IMG/VR virus record: IMGVR_UViG_3300011113_000744
Coordinates: 1 to 23,870 of that record
DNA: 23,870 nucleotides
Strand: one strand, 5' to 3'
DNA from: a virus
Made by a program: the position numbers and the translations under genes
Part shown: one piece after another, positions 1-8,097 of the stretch
Layout: every line of letters starts with the position of its first letter
How positions within the stretch are numbered: position 1 is the stretch's first letter
The notes under the pieces: model-generated
What the model saw: only the letters and a program-made list of their open reading frames with translations
Databases searched by the model: none
What the model was told of the DNA's origin: nothing

Positions 1-1535
1 ATCATGGCACAGCCCATAAAGTCATGGCCTTCAATAAACTCTACTACTGGATCATTTGGAGATGGAGAAAAAATACCAATCTCAGAAAAAGTAGGCACAA
101 ATCCTGCATGAGTTCCGCCTCTAGTCCCTTCTACCGTTAGCACATTTACCTTGCCGGATACATTATTTTGCAAAGCATGCAGAACATCCATGATTGTTAA
201 TCCATATTCTGGATCAGTTAATGGAGTACTTGATATTGTATCTGAATAAAATACTTTAGATCGACCATAAGGAAGTCTTATATTTTGCGTAGCATTAGTT
301 ACATCAATCTCTAATGAACCATAATAGAATTTATTTCCAGCATCAGAATAAACAGTAGTTTTACTATTTAAAACTATTTTATTTAATGATCTTTCACCAA
401 TTGAAAAAGAAAATTCAATACGATTCAATGCGGATTGCTTTACTCTCATCTCAATAGGACTAGCAAGAGACTCACTGGGAAGAACATATTTTGGACAAAA
501 ATAAAAGTGATATGGCGCTTTGCCATTTTTATTGTCTTCTCTTTCTGCATATTCTCTTCTAAAATGCAAAATTGGAACATCTTCATAATTACCAACAGAA
601 TTAAATATGTTTCTGACGTGTATAAGAGGATGATTTCTTCCGCCTCCACCACTTGCTGACTTAAGACCTCTAGTAATTACCTGATCGTAAAAAGCTACCC
701 CATTAGAGTCAAAATACTGTTTGTGCACAACGGAACTGTCTAATTGAGGACTGTTCCTTCTGTAAAACAATCCATTTTCTAAAACAGGACTTTCGGCTCT
801 GTCAATAACCGATATCAATGGAAAGCCAGATGGAACAGAAACAGTAGCCTTGTTTTTGATAATCACATTTTTTAAGTTTACCTCATCATCAAAAACAAAT
901 TCGCCAGATCCAGAGTATTGAACATTGTACCTGTCGCATCCAAAGTATTCATCTTGAGCAGAAAAATTTATCAATCTGTTTTGAGAGAACCTTTTGAATT
1001 CATCAATAACTAAAGCATCATCTTTTGCACCTTTTTTATCAACCCTTAAATTTAATCCGTCAAATAGATTTTCTGCCACTTTTGTTGGAGTAATCTCCAT
1101 AACTGGCTTTTGCTTCACCACTTTACCACGAGTAATTCCATCTGATGTAAAATTAAGTTTTAAATTAAATTTAAAAAATCCATTATTAAATATAGACCTA
1201 GTGTTAATTTCTATTATATTTTTGCTTCTACTGTAAGATATGTAGCCTTTAATTTGTCTTGCATTTTTTGGTGCGTTACTGTATGGAATAATAATGTCAA
1301 ATGGATTTTCTTCATTAAGTAAATAATGCACACTTTCTTTGGTAGCTTTGCCATCAGGCGCATATTGAGCATTAACTAAAGACTTTATATCTAAAACAAC
1401 TTTTTCACAACTCGAAAATGCAGTACCTATTTCTAGATTGTCTCCATTTTTTAATAGCTTTTGATAGTACACCTTAGCCTTGTTCTGGCTTATACCTATC
1501 GCTACAGTATCATATGCATTATAAGACTTATTCAT
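1..1535 (-). CDS. Large protein of unknown function, N-terminal 511 codons (runs off left edge)
   Basis: The reading frame is open from the ATG at 1535 to the left edge; I translated it row by row and found no stop. The start codon shares its A with the TAA stop of the preceding gene (TAATG), so the two are probably translationally coupled. I do not recognise the family. The visible part is rich in beta-prone, Asn/Asp-rich stretches, has a run of four glycines (near residue 297), and shows no signal peptide, membrane segment or nucleotide-binding motif. The N-terminus reads MNKSYNAYDTVAIGISQ. Length and composition would suit a virion structural protein (tail or baseplate), but this is only inferred from the phage context. 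The C-terminus is outside the window. Confidence 0.85.
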   Translation of the reverse strand, partial: MNKSYNAYDTVAIGISQNKAKVYYQKLLKNGDNLEIGTAFSSCEKVVLDIKSLVNAQYAPDGKATKESVHYLLNEENPFDIIIPYSNAPKNARQIKGYISYSRSKNIIEINTRSIFNNGFFKFNLKLNFTSDGITRGKVVKQKPVMEITPTKVAENLFDGLNLRVDKKGAKDDALVIDEFKRFSQNRLINFSAQDEYFGCDRYNVQYSGSGEFVFDDEVNLKNVIIKNKATVSVPSGFPLISVIDRAESPVLENGLFYRRNSPQLDSSVVHKQYFDSNGVAFYDQVITRGLKSASGGGGRNHPLIHVRNIFNSVGNYEDVPILHFRREYAEREDNKNGKAPYHFYFCPKYVLPSESLASPIEMRVKQSALNRIEFSFSIGERSLNKIVLNSKTTVYSDAGNKFYYGSLEIDVTNATQNIRLPYGRSKVFYSDTISSTPLTDPEYGLTIMDVLHALQNNVSGKVNVLTVEGTRGGTHAGFVPTFSEIGIFSPSPNDPVVEFIEGHDFMGCAM

Positions 1536-2431
1536 TAGTCAACAAACTCTATTAAAAAATATGTTTTTGGATCATCTAAGTTGTATTTCATAAAACCAGC
1601 ATCCCATTTAACGTTAATAACATTAGCTGATTTACCTACAACTGTACCTACAGACTTGCTTTTCATCAAATTAGTAGGCTTTGCTACAACCTTAGAGCCC
1701 ACATGAACTATTTTGTTTCCACCCGCAATATATCTAAGTAATTCGCTTAACCCCTCTTTGTTTACGTCTACAGAAATTAAAGCTTGCGCCACCTTTAGTG
1801 GGTCATGAGAAAGTGACTCAAAATCTTCTTTGACTTGGTGCGCATACTTTTTAAGTGCAGACATAACATTTTTTTCTTCTACATTAATATTACCATTCTG
1901 ACCAGCAAAAGTAAACTTATGATATCTCCATTTTTCTTCATCACGCATTATAAGAATTTCTACATTAAATTCTTTGCTTTTTGTAAATCTAGTAATTTCT
2001 TCTAGTGGATGATCGTTCATTACCACTATGCTTTCACAGCGCGCCCTAAAATTAGGGATACCCTTATGAAGAAGACATACAGTACCAAAGTCCTTATGCA
2101 CTAAATCTTTTCTATTAATTTTGCACAATAGCATATCCGTATTGGACAAAGAAGATATTTTAGAAAGAGTTGACCCCATTACTGTTTGACCTGACAATTT
2201 CTGATCTATGGCCAAAGATACCGATACGTCCAAAATAGTTAATGGGACATACACGTACTCTCCCACTAAATCGCCCTGAGACAGGCGTTCTGGCAAACGA
2301 GCCACCCTATTGTCCTTTATATGCTCATTATCAATAAAAAGGCTAACTGCCTCCATTATAGAAGCAGCATCTTCTGGGGATACAAAAATATCTCGCTTTG
2401 AATTAAAAGCGCTTATTATATCTTCTATCAT
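1535..2431 (-). CDS. Hypothetical protein with C-terminal SH3/KOW-like beta segment
   Basis: A 298-residue protein I do not recognise. It starts at an ATG overlapping the TGA of the gene before it (ATGA) and ends in a TAATG junction with the gene after it, so it sits inside a tightly coupled set. Residues 1-190 look like mixed alpha/beta without a familiar catalytic motif. The last 60 residues (from about HVGSKVVAK to the end) contain alternating hydrophobic and basic residues with G-T-V-V-G and I-N-V-K-W, like a small SH3/KOW-type barrel of the kind that binds RNA, DNA or protein. That resemblance is by eye and weak. No signal peptide or membrane segment is visible. Confidence 0.8.
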   Translation of the reverse strand: MIEDIISAFNSKRDIFVSPEDAASIMEAVSLFIDNEHIKDNRVARLPERLSQGDLVGEYVYVPLTILDVSVSLAIDQKLSGQTVMGSTLSKISSLSNTDMLLCKINRKDLVHKDFGTVCLLHKGIPNFRARCESIVVMNDHPLEEITRFTKSKEFNVEILIMRDEEKWRYHKFTFAGQNGNINVEEKNVMSALKKYAHQVKEDFESLSHDPLKVAQALISVDVNKEGLSELLRYIAGGNKIVHVGSKVVAKPTNLMKSKSVGTVVGKSANVINVKWDAGFMKYNLDDPKTYFLIEFVD

Positions 2432-2625
2432 GAATTCTTTTTACGAGAACATGCACCGCAACCCCTTGATCCATTATTCGTGTTATTATTTGTTTTTTGA
2501 TCAGCTGGAGTAGAGGGTTTTGGGGCGTTTGTGGGACCAGAAACAGGCTTATTGCCACCTATAGACTGTCTAAGCTCTGCTATCTTTTTAAGTAAATTGA
2601 TTTTTTGATTATTCATGTTTTCCAT
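2428..2625 (-). CDS. Small Pro/Asn-rich protein ending in a CGAC tail
   Basis: A 65-residue protein. Residues 1-22 could form a short helix (NLLKKIAELRQSIGG). A low-complexity linker rich in Pro, Asn, Ser and Thr follows, and the protein ends GCGACSRKKNS, a C-x2-C pair in a basic tail. It overlaps the previous gene by 17 bases and the next by 4 (ATGA). An AGGAGG sequence lies 11 bases upstream of the ATG at 2625; a second ATG nine bases downstream is the alternative start. The layout suggests a flexible adaptor. The family is unknown. The paired Cys could bind metal or form a disulfide, but one CxxC alone proves neither. Confidence 0.7.
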   Translation of the reverse strand: MENMNNQKINLLKKIAELRQSIGGNKPVSGPTNAPKPSTPADQKTNNNTNNGSRGCGACSRKKNS

Positions 2626-3238
2626 TTTCTAGTAATCCTCCTATATTTCCCTGTAAATCAGAAACCAAATCAATAAGAACATTTTTAAGTTCTGGACTTT
2701 TACTGCTTCTTACTCTTATTTCAATTATTTCTTGCAACTTCTTTATTACAATTCTGGCTGGCTCTATTCTTTCCGTTTCTTCTGATAATGCCGACTGTAA
2801 GCTACTTGCCTGATCAATCAGCTTATTTAATACTTCTGTTTGCTTAATACTTTCTTGGTCTGTTTTTTCATCTATTGCGCTTGCAAGTTGAAATATTCTT
2901 TTTTCTACAATAGATAAGTATGTATGCAGTCTTTCTGTTTTACTGGCAGATATAGATTTCCACTTTTCAAGATCTTCTACATATTCTTTCATCTTCTCTT
3001 GCCTGTTAACATCCACAAAATGATTCATCATATGAGATCGTATTGCAGGAATAGAGATTTCCTCATTATTAGATTTTAAAAATCTAAATACAGATGTGAA
3101 GCTTTTTTCATGACAATATGTCTCTTCTGCTTCTTGCCTGAATGCACTATTGCATAACTTGCAATTACTTTTAATAATTACTGACTCTGCCTTATTTTTT
3201 GCAAGTATATTGATTGTTTTAAGAGCTTTATCTTCCAT
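2609..3238 (-). CDS. Putative zinc-binding (CxxC...HxxxH) coiled-coil protein
   Basis: A 209-residue protein. Residues 26-29 form a C-x2-C knuckle and residues 69-73 an H-x3-H motif at the end of a short helix (AIRSHMMNHF), giving C-x2-C-x39-H-x3-H, a plausible zinc site closing a helix-turn-helix-like domain. Residues 75-209 are charged and strongly helical, probably coiled coil. This arrangement would suit a DNA-binding protein; a small terminase subunit or a regulator is possible given the RuvC-like resolvase a few genes away, but nothing specific shows it. It starts within the end of the preceding gene, and its own end overlaps the next start by 17 bases. Confidence 0.75.
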   Translation of the reverse strand: MEDKALKTINILAKNKAESVIIKSNCKLCNSAFRQEAEETYCHEKSFTSVFRFLKSNNEEISIPAIRSHMMNHFVDVNRQEKMKEYVEDLEKWKSISASKTERLHTYLSIVEKRIFQLASAIDEKTDQESIKQTEVLNKLIDQASSLQSALSEETERIEPARIVIKKLQEIIEIRVRSSKSPELKNVLIDLVSDLQGNIGGLLENGKHE

Positions 3239-3509
3239 TGGATTTAGAATTTGATTTGTAAGATTTTATCATAAATTGGTGATTCTTCTCAACAACTTCC
3301 ATGCATTCCTTAATGTAGGATTGAAACTTTTTTGGACTATCAAAACCTACTTCGCATGCAGAATTTAATAAATACAGCACATTTTCGTCTTGTGGTTTAA
3401 ATTCTTTAATAACATTTTTAATTAAATCAACAGATTTTTTTTGATCTGTAGACACATAATTGTGTGCTTTAACTAATTTTGTCATAAAGTCGTCTAAATA
3501 ATATATCAT
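3228..3509 (-). CDS. Hypothetical small helical protein
   Basis: A 93-residue, Lys- and Ser-rich, predominantly helical protein that I do not recognise. Start at 3509 is chosen because its ATG overlaps the TGA of the preceding gene (ATGA), the commonest junction in this region; an internal ATG at 3485 is a less likely alternative because no SD is visible before it. There is no metal-binding, nucleotide-binding or membrane motif. It ends 11 bases inside the zinc-binding protein gene, consistent with co-translation. Confidence 0.7.
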   Translation of the reverse strand: MIYYLDDFMTKLVKAHNYVSTDQKKSVDLIKNVIKEFKPQDENVLYLLNSACEVGFDSPKKFQSYIKECMEVVEKNHQFMIKSYKSNSKSNGR

Positions 3510-3967
3510 ATTTTATTAATTTTAAAATGTTTTGAACAATTATCCCACTCTTGCCCTTTACTTTTTGCAACAATAGGAAACCCGTTATCTCCTGTAATTA
3601 TTACTTCTAAACCACTCCATGGACCTTGAATTGAAAAATTATTATATAATATCTCTTTTTCTTTAGATCCTATTGAGCACTGTTCTTCAGAAATAGATTG
3701 AGTGTTTTTACAAACAATGTTCATGTTAAATTTTATGGCATATTTTTCTAATAAACTAATACAATGTTTTTTGTGTTCGTCTGGTAGGCCAGATATAATA
3801 TTATATAAATTATTAAGCTCTTTATTTTCATCTGACTTCGACTGCTTATCTACAACATTCACAGGCTTACTAGCACCAGTATTTCCCTTGCCTATATTCA
3901 CCAGCATATTTTCTAAAGAATTTTCATCTATTGAAAAAGGCTTTGGCTCTACAAATTCACTTCCCAT
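3506..3967 (-). CDS. Hypothetical protein
   Basis: A 153-residue protein of unknown family. The ATG at 3967 is preceded by a good SD (AAGGAG), and it begins within the 3' end of the RuvC-like gene. The first 55 residues are polar and look disordered. Residues 55-80 (NLYNIISGLPDEHKKHCISL) look helical. The C-terminal 50 residues are more ordered, with the pattern NFSIQGPWSGLEVIITGDNG. No catalytic signature is visible. Its place next to a resolvase might hint at a DNA role but does not establish one. Confidence 0.75.
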   Translation of the reverse strand: MGSEFVEPKPFSIDENSLENMLVNIGKGNTGASKPVNVVDKQSKSDENKELNNLYNIISGLPDEHKKHCISLLEKYAIKFNMNIVCKNTQSISEEQCSIGSKEKEILYNNFSIQGPWSGLEVIITGDNGFPIVAKSKGQEWDNCSKHFKINKI

Positions 3968-4520
3968 GTTTACTCCTTAACCAATTTGCTATTAACAAAG
4001 CTTCGGCCATACCATCATGCTTTACCTGCTTAATTTCATGAGCTATAGACGGAAATAAAAGCTTTGCTAATTCAATACTTTTTTTCTTTGCTTCTGCTTT
4101 CTTTTTTCTTTTCCATGAAGAAACTTGAGAAGCAGACATTAATGCTCGTTCTTCTTTAGTTAACTTTTCTTGAGCTAACTCTGGATACATCTCTTTCCAT
4201 TTTTGAGGAGTGCAAAAAGTGTGGGGCAGACTTAATGCTCCAACTATACCCTCCCATATCCCGTGACCTCTGCCAAAATGGTACATAGACACTCCACCAT
4301 TGCCAGGCATAGCATGCGTTAACTCTTGACACACATGCGATTCTTTTCCAACAAACTGTCTAAGATAATTTGACATAGTAAAAACGTCATAGTCAGATTT
4401 CTTTTTATTATTCTTCTTTATTGAAATGCACGGAGTGGGTTTTACAAATATGCACTGACCTTTTATGTCAATAGCAGCAATGCCTCCGCTAATACCTGGA
4501 TCTATGCCCACAAATATCAT
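3957..4520 (-). CDS. RuvC-like Holliday junction resolvase (RNase H fold)
   Basis: The first strand carries GIDPGISGG with D7, the hallmark of the RuvC/RNase H fold. E66 lies in the second acidic motif (CQELTHAMP), and the C-terminal helix has H168-D169-G-x-A-E173, matching the third and fourth acidic positions. The middle stretch, MPGNGGVSMYHFGRG, is typical of phage and poxvirus-type RuvC relatives rather than cellular RuvC. The enzyme would cut branched DNA, clearing junctions after recombination or before packaging. I start it at the ATG at 4520 (187 residues), which gives a TAATG junction with the epimerase; a start 15 bases upstream would add five residues and is less likely. A long Lys-rich helix (about residues 120-150) is notable. 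Confidence 0.9.
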   Translation of the reverse strand: MIFVGIDPGISGGIAAIDIKGQCIFVKPTPCISIKKNNKKKSDYDVFTMSNYLRQFVGKESHVCQELTHAMPGNGGVSMYHFGRGHGIWEGIVGALSLPHTFCTPQKWKEMYPELAQEKLTKEERALMSASQVSSWKRKKKAEAKKKSIELAKLLFPSIAHEIKQVKHDGMAEALLIANWLRSKHGK

Positions 4521-5482
4521 TAGCAGAACCACCAATCAACAGTTTTATCAACACCATCCCAGAATTGAGTAGATGGAGCATAGCCAAGTATAGACTGTGC
4601 TTTTGATATATCTGCTAACGTTTCCCTGACATCACCAGGACGTGGTGGTCTATTTTCCACAACAATCATACCATCTGAAAATTTACTTTTTAAGTAAGCT
4701 AAAAGTTCATTGCAAGAATAATTATTCCCACAAGCAACGTTAAAAGCTCCAGAAACAGTATCTACCTTTTGAGCAGACAACAAACATGCATTAACAACAT
4801 CTCCTACATAGCAGAAGTCTCGTCTTTGCTCGCCATCTCCCTCCATAGCTATGGGGAGTTTATTTTTTATCTTATGCATCCATGCAGCTAAAACAGTAGA
4901 ATAGGCAGAAGATCCGTCTTGACCTGGACCGTAAACATTAAAAAATCTAAGTCGTATGCTATTATAATTTGAAATACTCTCATAAATTTCAAGATACTTT
5001 TCAAAAGTGGCTTTTTGCAATGCGTAGGGACTAACTTGCTTGAGCGGCTCGTCCTCTTTCGTGGGCAAGTTCTTTGCCCCTCCGTATACTGAAGAAGAAG
5101 AAGCAAAAACCATAGGCGTATTAGACTTTAAGCAAGACTCAAGTAGGGCTACAGATTTATTTATGTTGTACTCGTCTGTTCTTCGAGGATTCGCTACAGA
5201 ATAAGCCACTCTTGGTAAAGCGGCCAAATGTATAACTTTGTCAAACATCTTGTCTGCAATTTGGTCAAGTATTTGATTATTAGAAAAATCTACGTTTATT
5301 AGATGATGCGTATTAGAAACTTCCCAATCAGTACCAAGATTTATTCTTGCCTTATCGCACGCGCAACTATCTATATCAACGCCAACAACACTGTCCACCC
5401 CCCACTTGTGCTTGTTGATTACACACTCTCTAAATAATGCAGAACCTATAAATCCAGCTGCACCAGTAATGAGTAATCTCAT
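4520..5482 (-). CDS. NAD-dependent sugar epimerase/dehydratase, UDP-hexose 4-epimerase type
   Basis: A 320-residue extended SDR enzyme, normal length for the family. The Rossmann motif GAAGFIG (G7, G10, G13) binds NAD(H), D36/D38 mark the end of the second strand, SSSSVYGG supplies the catalytic Ser region (129-131), and Y153-x3-K157 is the catalytic pair. The C-terminal segment RPGDVRETLADISKAQ followed by LGY is typical of UDP-GlcNAc/GalNAc 4-epimerases such as WbpP/TviC and related enzymes. A good SD (CGGAGGT) precedes the ATG. It probably interconverts a UDP-sugar in the cytoplasm to feed the glycosyltransferases encoded further right. Exact substrate cannot be read from sequence; a dehydratase or UDP-glucose epimerase role is possible. 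Confidence 0.9.
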   Translation of the reverse strand: MRLLITGAAGFIGSALFRECVINKHKWGVDSVVGVDIDSCACDKARINLGTDWEVSNTHHLINVDFSNNQILDQIADKMFDKVIHLAALPRVAYSVANPRRTDEYNINKSVALLESCLKSNTPMVFASSSSVYGGAKNLPTKEDEPLKQVSPYALQKATFEKYLEIYESISNYNSIRLRFFNVYGPGQDGSSAYSTVLAAWMHKIKNKLPIAMEGDGEQRRDFCYVGDVVNACLLSAQKVDTVSGAFNVACGNNYSCNELLAYLKSKFSDGMIVVENRPPRPGDVRETLADISKAQSILGYAPSTQFWDGVDKTVDWWFC

Positions 5483-5694
5483 TTTAGACCTCCGAGTAAA
5501 TCTTTTTCTTTTAGCAAATCTACTATTCCACTATCAACAATTAGATTATAGCCATCTTTACTTTGCACAATAAACAAATTATCTTTTTTTGCTATTAAAA
5601 AGTAACTGTGACTGTCACCAAACTTAACATCTTTTATTTCATTAATTATTTCTATATCAGAAGAAGAAGCGTGTTTTATATTTTTGTATAGCAT
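5479..5694 (-). CDS. Hypothetical small protein
   Basis: A 71-residue protein of unknown family, with alternating hydrophobic residues in the middle (YFLIAKKDNLFIVQSKDGYN) that suggest a small beta sheet, then a short C-terminal helix. An AGAGA sequence lies upstream of the ATG, and the stop overlaps the start of the epimerase gene (ATGA). There is no motif to assign a function. Confidence 0.7.
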   Translation of the reverse strand: MLYKNIKHASSSDIEIINEIKDVKFGDSHSYFLIAKKDNLFIVQSKDGYNLIVDSGIVDLLKEKDLLGGLK

Positions 5695-5696
5695 AT

Positions 5697-6050
5697 TTAT
5701 CTCTTTTCGTCAACATCGGACTCTAAATCATCATCGTCGTCAAAATCATCATCATCGTCGTCATCGTCATCATCGTCCTTTGAGGATAGGCCCCCACCTG
5801 TCATCCCGGCCATTTCATCATCATAATTTTCTTCTAAGAATTCCATCATGTTTCTCACTAAAGACCAAACGTTACAAAGAGTTGCACTATAAGCATGTAT
5901 GTCTGTAGCATTTATGTCTTTTGAATTTGGATTATGAAGTCTATTCCAAAGCTCATCAACTATTTTTTCAGCACAATTAATAATTTGATCATTCTTTATG
6001 CCAAGGTCGTCAAGTGGCTGACTGTTGTTTTTATCATGATTTTTGCTCAT
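5697..6050 (-). CDS. Small protein with polyaspartate C-terminal tail
   Basis: A 117-residue protein. The first 85 residues are helical with conserved-looking aromatic and hydrophobic positions (AEKIVDELWNRLHN and NVWSLVRNMMEFLEEN). After a Gly-rich hinge (MAGMTGGGLSS) the tail is eleven Asp, one Phe, five Asp and then a further acidic stretch. Such tails can mimic DNA, bind basic proteins or act as a flexible protein-recruiting tail, as in SSB C-termini. An AAGGAATC SD precedes the ATG, which overlaps the end of the preceding gene by 17 bases. It sits just after the replication block. The family is unknown and the role is inferred only from the tail. Confidence 0.8.
   Translation of the reverse strand: MSKNHDKNNSQPLDDLGIKNDQIINCAEKIVDELWNRLHNPNSKDINATDIHAYSATLCNVWSLVRNMMEFLEENYDDEMAGMTGGGLSSKDDDDDDDDDDDFDDDDDLESDVDEKR
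5727..5777 (-). repeat. GAY-codon tract encoding an Asp-Phe-Asp acidic run
   Basis: Seventeen codons, all GAT or GAC except one TTT. GAT and GAC are mixed, so this is not a perfect triplet repeat; the mix argues for selection on the acidic protein tail rather than recent slippage. Confidence 0.8.
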
Positions 6051-6954
6051 TTAGATTCCTTATTAAATTTATCGAATGTTTTTTGTTTACCTTACCAGCA
6101 ATTGCAGATCTCATATACACAATAGCTAGAATGCAAGATTCAAGTGTTTTTATCCTAGAAATATATAGCCAGCACAGCGAACAAAACATATGATCTTCTT
6201 GTTTAATTGTGCCTTTTAATTTTTGATAGACCATTTCGGTCAATTTAGAAGAAAAATTTAAATTACTTTTATTAATGGCATGATCAGTGTCCCCATTAGA
6301 CATTAAAAATTTAGAGACAGTGTAAATCCAAAGAGACATCTGTGGATGCAAATCTTTCCTATTGCCAAAGTAATAGTAACAAAAATTTATAAAATCATTT
6401 TCTGATTTGCAAAAAGCATTTGTCATATCTAGTGAACTAGCAGATACCCCCAGAGTTAAATCCGCAACAGAGCAATTGCTTTGCTTGTGTGCGTAAGTCA
6501 CATTAATTTTATGCAATATACTGCTGACAGAATCTCTTTGTAGGCGTTCTGACAAAGGAGTTAATTCAATATCTTTTATCAAGTCAGCCATAATGTTTTT
6601 ATCTACTTCAGCTGACTGAGAAATACTACTCTTTAAATCTATGTATTTAGGGATAGATACATTTTTAAATTCTACGTTTTTCTTTGTCAAATATTGTTTT
6701 ACTTTTTCAAATTCACAGTTCCATAAAAATAAAAATTTATATGACTTATTTAGCAATATACAAGAATCAACATCATCTAGATTTTTTATACTGCATACAA
6801 AGCAAACATCACATACGTCATCTGAACCAAATATATCAGAATTTGAAATTGGCATTTTCTCGCCAGAAGACCAATATGATAACTGACCACCCTTGCTAAG
6901 AGATTTAGCATGAGTAAACGCATCAAAAAATGGAACGTCAGCTAATACTATCAT
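6034..6954 (-). CDS. Unknown protein next to the sliding clamp; possible delta-like clamp-loader subunit
   Basis: A 306-residue protein with no motif that I can assign firmly. Residues 1-125 look alpha/beta, with hydrophobic strands at DVCFVCSIKNL and YKFLFLWNCEF; residues 130-306 are helical. This gross layout (degenerate AAA-like N-terminal part without a P-loop, helical C-terminal part) resembles delta subunits of bacterial clamp loaders, and the gene lies directly after the clamp, overlapping it by 4 bases (ATGA). The suggestion is inference from layout and neighbours only; a collar-domain protein or an unrelated phage protein is possible. Cys content is high (12 or so residues) without a clear zinc motif. 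Confidence 0.7.
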   Translation of the reverse strand: MIVLADVPFFDAFTHAKSLSKGGQLSYWSSGEKMPISNSDIFGSDDVCDVCFVCSIKNLDDVDSCILLNKSYKFLFLWNCEFEKVKQYLTKKNVEFKNVSIPKYIDLKSSISQSAEVDKNIMADLIKDIELTPLSERLQRDSVSSILHKINVTYAHKQSNCSVADLTLGVSASSLDMTNAFCKSENDFINFCYYYFGNRKDLHPQMSLWIYTVSKFLMSNGDTDHAINKSNLNFSSKLTEMVYQKLKGTIKQEDHMFCSLCWLYISRIKTLESCILAIVYMRSAIAGKVNKKHSINLIRNLNEQKS

Positions 6955-8093
6955 GATACTGCAAAGAAAGTTTTATATACACAATTATTTACACTTGAGC
7001 TCAGCAGTAGCGGAGAGCTTTTACCTTTAAAATTAGATGAATCAATATTTATAATAATGTCTTCTCCTAACATTTTTGATTTCATTGACATTGGAATGCA
7101 CACAGCATCTATAGTCAAGGTTTTGCTATCTTCTTCTTCGGAAGAAACATCTAAAGATGACTCAACCTTGCAAGATCCATCAACGAGCAAATTAATGCTA
7201 TTTTTAAAAGTAGTTACTTTGCACTTTAGAGTTTCGTTTTTATTGTCGTAAGACTCACAAGCCAAGTCTATATTTGAACATATTTCTTTTAACTGAGAAG
7301 TTTTTACAGTATATTCTGAGCCGGTATTTCTATTAAGTATAGAAGATGCATCTGGCCAATTTATAGCCTTTCTATCAACAGCTATATAAAATTTCATACA
7401 AGAAGACTGAATTACTATACTGTGATCGTCAAAACTAAACTTAATGTTTTCATCTTCACAAAGGTCAAGCACTGGCATTAAAGAGTTTGCTACGTTGATG
7501 GGCAAAATGCAAGACGCTTGATTGACGGCGTTCTGCATAGCTTCACATTTTGTGTAAGCAAAAAATGAACCGTTTCCGCATATACACGACATATGCTTGT
7601 CCTCAAATCCTATAAGAGCATAGTAATACGGCCTTTCTGCATCAATGTCAGATCCAGCAAATACAGTACTCTTAATTACTGAAGCAAAAGAAGCTGTGTT
7701 AATTTCCACACACTCTTTACATAGCTTTTTGTTCTTTATAGAACTCACTGGCTGAGAAAGAGGTATTGAAACGTTTGTATTAGACCCACTAGATATTTTT
7801 ATAGAAGACGGAACACCCTCGACGTTAAATAGAAATTCAACTACTACGTCTGTAGATTTAGATTTATTAATAAATTTAGACAAAAGTCTTCCATCAACCA
7901 TGCACTCTAAATCAGCTGGAGCATTGTGTTTAATATCTATGGGAACAAGGCAAGAAAACTTGTCAGTATAAACTGCTAAAAAAGTGCGGCTTTCTTTGAT
8001 AATAAGTGAAAGAAGTCCATGACTAGGGACATCTTTAGGTATTAGTTTTTGAGATATTCCAGAAAGCGCTTTTGCTACATCAAATATATTCAT
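6951..8093 (-). CDS. dnaN: DnaN-like DNA polymerase sliding clamp
   Basis: A 380-residue protein, close to the usual 360-380 of bacterial beta clamps and far longer than T4 gp45-type clamps. The second domain opens with the family pattern INTASFASVIKSTVFAGS, then D-x-E-R-P and a G-x-x-x-F strand, and the GNGSFFAYTKC strand matches the ATDGHRLA-type strand of DnaN. The AINWPDASSIL segment corresponds to the conserved FPDYxxVLP-like linker of DnaN. Three domains of roughly 125 residues can be traced. Two subunits would form a ring around DNA to tether polymerase and other partners. It follows the sigma factor gene by four bases and overlaps the next gene. Similarity is distant but the motifs are in order. 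Confidence 0.88.
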   Translation of the reverse strand: MNIFDVAKALSGISQKLIPKDVPSHGLLSLIIKESRTFLAVYTDKFSCLVPIDIKHNAPADLECMVDGRLLSKFINKSKSTDVVVEFLFNVEGVPSSIKISSGSNTNVSIPLSQPVSSIKNKKLCKECVEINTASFASVIKSTVFAGSDIDAERPYYYALIGFEDKHMSCICGNGSFFAYTKCEAMQNAVNQASCILPINVANSLMPVLDLCEDENIKFSFDDHSIVIQSSCMKFYIAVDRKAINWPDASSILNRNTGSEYTVKTSQLKEICSNIDLACESYDNKNETLKCKVTTFKNSINLLVDGSCKVESSLDVSSEEEDSKTLTIDAVCIPMSMKSKMLGEDIIINIDSSNFKGKSSPLLLSSSVNNCVYKTFFAVS

Positions 8094-8097
8094 CTAA

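Noticed and set aside
446-652. Short minus-strand open frame
   Set aside because: It is out of frame inside the long open reading frame that runs from 1535 to the left edge.
4520-5482. Reading the epimerase as the missing NeuC step of the nonulosonate pathway
   Set aside because: Its GxxGxxG and YxxxK motifs make it an SDR, whereas NeuC is a GT-B-like UDP-GlcNAc 2-epimerase; it can feed a sugar pathway but not replace NeuC.
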